Shown here one piece after another: positions 5,658 to 9,488 of a stretch of DNA of 9,488 nt. Each line of letters begins with the position of its first letter. Position 1 is the stretch's first letter. The notes beneath the pieces are model-generated. The model worked only from the letters and a program-made list of their open reading frames with translations, was not told the origin of the DNA and ran no database searches. Origin of the DNA: Beijerinckiaceae bacterium (GTDB lineage Bacteria; Pseudomonadota; Alphaproteobacteria; Rhizobiales; Beijerinckiaceae). The stretch lies in the NCBI GenBank assembly GCA_947380915.1, contig CANCSY010000107.1, positions 1 through 9,488 of the forward strand, in the 5' to 3' direction. The position numbers and the translations under genes were made by a program.

Positions 5658-7301
5658 TCACCCCGCCTTCACCATCAACAGCAATTGCCCGCCCTCGACC
5701 AATTGCGCCCCGGCGGGCAGCGTGAGGTCATAGGCGAAATGGGCCTGTACGACGAGGAGCAGGACCCGCGCGTTGGGGCGGAACCAGGGGGCGTCCTTGA
5801 AGAGCTCGGTCACGTCGATGACGCCCGAACTTTCCTTGTCGTCCACGAAGGGAGCTGTGGGCGGAGTATATTGGCTGCCGACCACATCGCCGAATTTGGC
5901 GGGATCGAACTTGGCGATGGTTTCGAACTTTCCGGTGGCGAGGTCATAGGACCAGACCTTGCCGTTGTGGCGGCTGTTGCCGGGGTCTTCGCACAGGAAG
6001 ATCACGCCGTCGTTGCTGATGGCGATATTGTCGAACATGTCGCCGCCTTCGGTCCCGTCGAGCAGCAGTTCGATCTTGCCGGTGGGGGCGCCATCGGTGA
6101 CGAGTTTGGTCACATCATCGAATGTCACGGCCCACAGGCGCGTGCGGCCGATCTGCGTCACATCCTGACCATCGCGCGCCGTGCCGTCGGCGGCGAAATT
6201 GTTGCGGTCGGTGGTGACGAAATAATAGCGGTTGGGATCGCGGGGGTCCCAGGCGCCATCTTCGGGACGCAGGAAGGAGGTGCCCTTGTTGGGCTGCGCG
6301 AAGGCGATGGCCCGGCCCGCGCCCTTGCCCGCGAGGGACTTGGCGATGCCGATATTGGTCTCGCGGGATTCAGCGGCGACGCCGGGAACGACCATGCTGA
6401 ACAATGTGCCGCCGGTGAGGCCCGCGCGCTCGATGGGCGAGCCCTCGCGGGCCTTGCGACCGATGTAGAAACAGACCTGATTGGAGCCGCCATCAGAATT
6501 GGCGGCCACAAGGGTGAGGTCGCCAGTGGCGGGATGGGCGAGCAGGTTCTCCCACGAAGGCGTGGGATCCTTGGCGTCGCCCGCCTTGCCGAAGCCGAAG
6601 GCGGGGAGCTCCCAGGCGGACCCATCCTCCACGACCCAGGCGAAGGCGCGGTTGGCGCTGTCGGCGCCAGCCTCTTCGCCATTGATGAAGATGCGACCGT
6701 TGAAGCCGAGGCCCGAGCGGCTGTTGTAATAGGCGGAGACCGGGGCGAGATCCGCCGAGCAGAAGCGCGAGAGATCAAGCTGCTTTGCGGGAACCTGATC
6801 GCCGCTCTTCCAGCCTTCGCCAACGAAGAGATGGATCTTCTGCGGGCTGGTGACGAAATCCTGGCCCGAGCGAATCTCGAGGGTGTCCTTGGCCAGCGTC
6901 CAGCGCGAGACGAACCCGCCCTTGCCGCCATGGCCGCGCATGGCGCCCTTGCCGCCGCCCAGTTCGTGATTGCACAGGATGGTGATGGAGCCATCGCCAT
7001 TGTCGAAGGCGCCGAGACCATCGGGAATGCCCGCGAAGGTATAGCCCTTCACCTCGTTGCCGGTGGTGAGGAGGGACACCACGCGCCAGCCCTCGGCGAC
7101 GGGGGCCAGATAGGGCGCGCCGCTGGCCGACGCAGTTGCGCCGATGGCGGGGACGTCGAGGCTGGAGGGGCCGCGACTGACCGCCGTCGCGAAGGGATCG
7201 AAGGGGGCGGCCAAAGCGCGGCCGGGCGCCAGTGCGCTCAAGGCCAGGACGCTGGAGCCGGCCAGAAGGTGACGCCGGGTGAGGGTATGTTGCGCAATCA
7301 T
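5658..7301 (-). CDS. Tat-exported PhoX/DUF839-family alkaline phosphatase-like protein
   Basis: A 547-residue secreted protein of the PhoX/DUF839 beta-propeller family, Ca/Fe-dependent phosphomonoesterases that release phosphate from organic esters in the periplasm. The N-terminus is a twin-arginine signal: TRRHLLAG (Arg9-Arg10), a hydrophobic stretch, then a likely cut after ALA at residue 31. Family segments include ITILCNHELGG (about 106-115, with Cys110 and Glu113), FNGRIFINGEEAG (200-212), VIFLCEDPGNSRHNG (433-447) and a C-terminal ESSGVIDVTELF...LVEGGQLLLMV (about 490-544). The ATG at 7301 has AGGAG six bases upstream and gives the complete Tat signal; upstream in-frame sequence is non-coding. 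A Pho box 66 bp upstream indicates PhoB control. Other DUF839 proteins lack proven phosphatase activity, so the enzyme class is likely, not certain. Confidence 0.85.
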   Translation of the reverse strand: MIAQHTLTRRHLLAGSSVLALSALAPGRALAAPFDPFATAVSRGPSSLDVPAIGATASASGAPYLAPVAEGWRVVSLLTTGNEVKGYTFAGIPDGLGAFDNGDGSITILCNHELGGGKGAMRGHGGKGGFVSRWTLAKDTLEIRSGQDFVTSPQKIHLFVGEGWKSGDQVPAKQLDLSRFCSADLAPVSAYYNSRSGLGFNGRIFINGEEAGADSANRAFAWVVEDGSAWELPAFGFGKAGDAKDPTPSWENLLAHPATGDLTLVAANSDGGSNQVCFYIGRKAREGSPIERAGLTGGTLFSMVVPGVAAESRETNIGIAKSLAGKGAGRAIAFAQPNKGTSFLRPEDGAWDPRDPNRYYFVTTDRNNFAADGTARDGQDVTQIGRTRLWAVTFDDVTKLVTDGAPTGKIELLLDGTEGGDMFDNIAISNDGVIFLCEDPGNSRHNGKVWSYDLATGKFETIAKFDPAKFGDVVGSQYTPPTAPFVDDKESSGVIDVTELFKDAPWFRPNARVLLLVVQAHFAYDLTLPAGAQLVEGGQLLLMVKAG

Positions 7302-7352
7302 CGCCTGCTCCTGAAATGAACCGTCAGCTTTGTCATGCCGCGACGTTGCGGG

Positions 7353-7358
7353 GTTATG
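7353..7358 (-). promoter_or_regulatory. Candidate -10 of the phoX promoter
   Basis: On the minus strand CATAAC follows the Pho box after 8 bp, close to where a PhoB-dependent promoter places its -10 (the Pho box replaces the -35). Four of six bases match TATAAT. A start near 7346 would give a leader of about 45 bases before phoX. Confidence 0.35.
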
Positions 7359-7366
7359 GCGGTTTT

Positions 7367-7384
7367 GTGACGCTCTGATGACAG
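7367..7384 (-). promoter_or_regulatory. Pho box (PhoB binding site) upstream of phoX
   Basis: Reading the minus strand, CTGTCATCAGAGCGTCAC consists of CTGTCAT, four bases, then GCGTCAC. Known Pho boxes are two CTGTCAT-like 7-mers with an 11-base period (consensus CTGTCATAWAWCTGTMAY). Here the first half-site is perfect and the second matches 5 of 7, with exact spacing. It points toward phoX and lies 66 bp before its start codon, so PhoB activation under phosphate limitation is expected. The divergent cytochrome gene starts 85 bp on the other side and might be affected too. Confidence 0.65.
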
Positions 7385-7468
7385 GCCCGTTGAGGCCCCG
7401 AACCTGCGTCAAATCAAGGCGGGCCGCAGAGCCTTCGATTCCACTGGCGGGGAATCGGAGCCCCTCCC

Positions 7469-7801
7469 ATGACACTCTTCCTGCCCCTGCTGCTCGCCGT
7501 CGCCGTGGTTCTCGCCAGCCCCGCATTCGCCAAAGGCGACAGGGCGCGGGGCCTCAAGATCGCCCAGCGCAATTGCGCCGCCTGCCATGCGGTGGGCCGC
7601 GCGGGGGAGAGCGCCAATCCGAAGTCGCCGCCCTTCCGCACTCTGGCGCAACGATATCCATTGCGGGAACTGGAAGAAGCTCTGGGCGAGGGGATCATGG
7701 TGGGCCATGAGGGGCCGGAAATGCCCGCATTCGAGTTTTCGCCCGGGCAGATCGCGGATTTGATGGGCTATTTAGGCGCCATTCAGGTGAAGAACCGTTA
7801 A
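7469..7801 (+). CDS. Small monohaem c-type cytochrome
   Basis: A 110-residue exported electron carrier. Residues 1-21 are a Sec signal peptide (hydrophobic, ending ASPAFA before KGD), leaving a mature protein of about 89 residues in the periplasm. Haem is attached at CAACH (Cys36, Cys39, His40), preceded by the usual helix GLKIAQRN. The distal ligand is most likely Met85 in GPEMPAFEF, the class I pattern, and the chain ends in the helix IADLMGYLGAIQ. The ATG has GGAG (7457-7460) eight bases upstream. It is divergent from phoX across a 167-bp region. The partner oxidase or dehydrogenase is not in the window. Similar stand-alone cytochromes are common in alphaproteobacteria and their roles vary, so I give no symbol. 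Confidence 0.93.
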   Translation: MTLFLPLLLAVAVVLASPAFAKGDRARGLKIAQRNCAACHAVGRAGESANPKSPPFRTLAQRYPLRELEEALGEGIMVGHEGPEMPAFEFSPGQIADLMGYLGAIQVKNR

Positions 7802-7867
7802 GTGGGCTCTGGCGGCGGGGCTTGCAACCGGACGCCATCTCGCCCACCTTCCCTTCCGGAGGAAACG

Positions 7868-8191
7868 ATGGTCCGCTTTTTCATCAGCAACGGCAGAAAC
7901 CAGCGCGCCACGTTCGGCGGGCGCTGGGGCATGGTGCTTGGCGTGGCCATGGTCGCCGCCTTCGGCTTGGTGCTGGTGGCGGTGGGCATTGGCCTCGCGC
8001 TGCTGCTGGCGCCCGTGGTCATTATCGGCGGCCTCATCGCCCGCGCGCGCCTGCGCAGGATGCTGCGGGAGATGGGAATCGGGCAACCCGGCGAAACGCC
8101 GCGCAGTCCCTTCCAGAGCAGGCCCGCGGATGGCGATGTGATCGAGGGGGAATATCGCGTGGTGGAGGAGGAGAAGCCGAGGCGGCCTTGA
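7868..8191 (+). CDS. Small membrane protein of unknown function
   Basis: A 107-residue protein that I cannot place in a named family. After a short polar N-terminus (MVRFFISNGRNQRATFGGRW) comes a long glycine/alanine/valine-rich hydrophobic region (about 21-59) that could be one or two membrane passes. A basic helix RARLRRMLREMG (59-70) follows, then a polar tail ending DGDVIEGEYRVVEEEKPRRP. Short proteins with a closing VI(D/E)GEY/F-V motif are, in my memory, common among Rhizobiales hypotheticals. GGAGG (7858-7862) lies five bases before the ATG at 7868; the frame reaches back to 7802 without a ribosome site. It lies 66 bp after the cytochrome gene, on the same strand, and may be co-transcribed. 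No catalytic motif is visible. Confidence 0.75.
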   Translation: MVRFFISNGRNQRATFGGRWGMVLGVAMVAAFGLVLVAVGIGLALLLAPVVIIGGLIARARLRRMLREMGIGQPGETPRSPFQSRPADGDVIEGEYRVVEEEKPRRP

Positions 8192-8238
8192 AACCTCCAA
8201 ATTCAACCTGTGTCTTGGCGGCGAAGGAGCGGCGCGCC

Positions 8239-8490
8239 ATGCCACGGATTGCTTTCACCGAGTTTCAGGCTGATCCAGCGGCCCATCTCGACAGGCTCGG
8301 GGCTGACAGGACTATGCTGATCGTGACCCGGCCCGACCATGAGCCGGTCGCAATTCTTCCCCTGTCTGAACTTAAGGGACTGCGCGAAACGCTGCATCTT
8401 CTCAGCTCGCCCGTGAATGGGGAACGGCTTTTGCGGTCCATCGCGGAACTTGATGCGGGACAGGGGGACGAGCGAACGATTTTCCCCTGA
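8239..8490 (+). CDS. YefM-type (Phd/YefM family) antitoxin without adjacent toxin
   Basis: An 83-residue antitoxin-like protein. It follows E. coli YefM almost position for position: an N-terminal MPRIAFTEFQADPAAHLDRL (DNA-binding/dimer half), ILIT-like MLIVTRPDHEPVAILPLSEL, then TLHLLSSPVNGERLLRSIAEL corresponding to YefM LLRSPANARRL, and the end AGQGDERTI corresponding to SGKGTEKDI. In the family the N-terminal half binds the operator and the C-terminal part wraps the YoeB RNase toxin. AAGGAG (8224-8229) sits nine bases before the ATG. Normally yoeB follows at once or overlaps; here only 73 bp separate the stop from the next gene, with no toxin frame. The preceding gene is not a toxin either. 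It is therefore an orphan antitoxin or relic, possibly controlling a toxin elsewhere. Confidence 0.85.
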   Translation: MPRIAFTEFQADPAAHLDRLGADRTMLIVTRPDHEPVAILPLSELKGLRETLHLLSSPVNGERLLRSIAELDAGQGDERTIFP

Positions 8491-8563
8491 TACCAAGCGG
8501 CGTATCGCTGATCCCTCTTTCTGCTCACTCGCCTTTGCGCGCCGTCCCCGCTAGTTTCCCCCC

Positions 8564-9085
8564 ATGCGCCATCTTCTTCTGCTTCGCCACGCCAAAGCCG
8601 TCGCCCATGCCAGGGGCGGGGAAAAAGACATTGAACGGGAGCTTGCGCCCCGGGGGCGGCGGGACGCCGGCCTTCTGGGGCGGCACATGCTGGGCAAGGG
8701 CCTGCGGCCCGATCTCGCCCTCGTCTCCGCCTCCGCCCGCACCCGCGAGACCGTGGCCCTGCTGATGGCGCAATGGCCTGCGCCCGCTCCGCTGGACATC
8801 CAGCGCGGCCTCTATCTGGCCGAGGCGCCCGCCCTGCTGGAGGCCCTGCGCGCCGCGCCTGATGAGGTCCGCACCCTGATGGTCGTGGGCCATAATCCCG
8901 GCATGGCGGATCTGGCCATGAATCTCACAGCCGGGGGCGACCCCGACGCCCGCGCACGGATGATGACAGGCTTTCCCACTTGCGCGCTGGCGGTGCTGGC
9001 GTTTCCCGGCGAGAGCTGGGCGGAGCTGACCTTCCAGGGGGCGCGCCTCGTGGATTTCGTGACGCCCAAACATCTGGACGCCTGA
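8564..9085 (+). CDS. SixA-type histidine phosphatase
   Basis: A 173-residue protein of the histidine phosphatase (phosphoglycerate mutase-like) superfamily, SixA branch. The catalytic RHA motif is at the N-terminus (LLLRHAKA, nucleophile His9). The second phosphate-pocket arginine is in VSASARTRET (Arg59), and the second histidine is His110 in VVGHNPG. GFPTCALAVLAF (136-147) is the segment typical of SixA proteins. E. coli SixA, about 160 residues, dephosphorylates histidine phosphotransfer proteins such as ArcB or PTSNtr components; here the partner is unknown. No signal peptide, so cytoplasmic. The ATG at 8564 is required to keep the RHA strand, yet there is no ribosome site (CTAGTTTCCCCCC precedes it), so the message may be leaderless or poorly translated. 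It stands 50 bp before the next gene on the same strand. Confidence 0.9.
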   Translation: MRHLLLLRHAKAVAHARGGEKDIERELAPRGRRDAGLLGRHMLGKGLRPDLALVSASARTRETVALLMAQWPAPAPLDIQRGLYLAEAPALLEALRAAPDEVRTLMVVGHNPGMADLAMNLTAGGDPDARARMMTGFPTCALAVLAFPGESWAELTFQGARLVDFVTPKHLDA

Positions 9086-9135
9086 CCACTTGCCGAACCG
9101 GTCGCCAGCCCGATGTCCCCTGCGGAGGACAGCGG

Positions 9136-9488
9136 ATGCCGCCACGCGCTTTCATCATCACCATAGCCCTTCTGGCGCCCCTCGCCGCAAGCTTCGCCGC
9201 CACGGGCGAGGGCGAGGAGGCGCCCGCCCCGCCGCAATTCCTGCCCGCCGCGCGCAGCGTCTCCAACTGGCGGGCGCAGGCGGGTGGGCATCTGGATCTG
9301 CCGACCGAGCGGGCGCAGGCCTTGGCGAGCGGCGCGCAGGAGAAGGGCGTGACGCGCTGCGTCAGACTCAACAATTACTGGTGCGTGAAGGGCGCCGGCT
9401 GGAACGGCATGCTGGCCGCCGACGCGGAGGGCCACGCGGCCTTCGCCTCCGCCGAAGAGGGCGCCGCTGTCGCGGCCCTGCTGCTGCG
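9136..9488 (+). CDS. Exported conserved hypothetical protein, 3' end outside window
   Basis: The first 117 residues of a gene that runs off the right edge. It begins with a short Sec signal-like stretch (MPPRAFIITIALLAPLAASFAA), followed by an acidic/proline linker. The recognisable core is TRCVRLNNYWCVKGAGWNGM (73-92) with Cys75 and Cys83, then AADAEGHAAFASAEEGAAVAALLL. I associate this with a Rhizobiales family of small periplasmic hypotheticals of unknown role, with the two cysteines probably forming a disulfide. GGAGG (9124-9128) is seven bases before the ATG, which settles the start. It lies 50 bp after sixA. Function unknown; family link by recall only. Confidence 0.75.
   Translation, partial: MPPRAFIITIALLAPLAASFAATGEGEEAPAPPQFLPAARSVSNWRAQAGGHLDLPTERAQALASGAQEKGVTRCVRLNNYWCVKGAGWNGMLAADAEGHAAFASAEEGAAVAALLL

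Noticed and set aside
5610..7319. A 569-codon open frame on the plus strand opposite phoX
   Set aside because: It mirrors the phoX gene, is explained by GC-rich third positions, has repetitive Gly/Ala/Glu composition and no family signature; phoX has a Tat signal and conserved motifs.
7321..7336. Second Pho box on the plus strand (CCGTCAG and TTGTCAT)
   Set aside because: The half-sites are 9 rather than 11 bases apart and imperfect, so this is not a convincing PhoB site.
7404..7417. FNR/FixK-like box before the cytochrome gene
   Set aside because: Only one half (ATCAA) matches TTGAT-N4-ATCAA; the other half is CTGCG.
8491..8563. Hidden YoeB toxin or toxin remnant after the antitoxin
   Set aside because: At 73 bp it is too short, and none of the forward frames resembles the YoeB C-terminus.
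9114..9131. TGTCC / GGACA inverted repeat over the ribosome site of the last gene
   Set aside because: Only 5 bp with an 8-base loop; expected often by chance in such GC-rich DNA.

Overview
The window is GC-rich bacterial DNA. Third codon positions are strongly G/C, which leaves long but meaningless open frames opposite most genes. The best guess is an alphaproteobacterium of the Hyphomicrobiales (Rhizobiales). This rests on the base composition, an intergenic repeat at 4541-4607 that resembles one I remember from that order, and a partial secreted protein at the right edge whose Cys-flanked Arg-Leu-Asn-Asn-Tyr-Trp core I associate with Rhizobiales hypotheticals. The assignment is inference from memory, not a database result.

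Layout, left to right. 2-547 is the 3' end of alaS. 644-1358 holds a Dps ferritin and a 59-residue DUF1328 membrane protein as a two-gene unit. A 247-bp hairpin-rich spacer follows, then a UspF/UspG-type universal stress protein (1606-2031). It converges with an aldo/keto reductase (2038-2976, minus). Divergent from the reductase are two tightly linked genes for a LigAB-type extradiol dioxygenase: catalytic LigB-like subunit (3093-3911), then small LigA-like subunit (3916-4230). Converging on these is a 65-residue unknown protein ending in a Cys-rich tail (4243-4440, minus). A palindromic repeat region (4511-4607) separates it from an amidohydrolase-2 / ACMSD-like protein (4611-5567, minus) and a Tat-exported PhoX/DUF839 protein (5658-7301, minus).

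The 167-bp divergent region 7302-7468 carries a good Pho box facing phoX. The plus-strand genes on the right are a small monohaem cytochrome c (7469-7801), a small membrane protein (7868-8191), a YefM-type antitoxin with no toxin beside it (8239-8490), a SixA-type histidine phosphatase (8564-9085), and a truncated exported protein (9136 to the edge).

How the genes may work together. Dps, DUF1328 and Usp form a general stress neighbourhood. The aldo/keto reductase, LigBA pair and amidohydrolase look like pieces of an aromatic ring-cleavage route, because amidohydrolase-2 enzymes (LigI, LigJ, ACMSD) act downstream of extradiol cleavage in known pathways. PhoX with its Pho box points to phosphate starvation.

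The most unusual observation is in the LigB-like protein. All metal ligands and one active-site histidine are kept, but the position of LigB His195 (second-shell acid/base) is Leu184. This suggests altered chemistry or a non-classical substrate. I see no phage, IS element, CRISPR array, rRNA or tRNA in the window.
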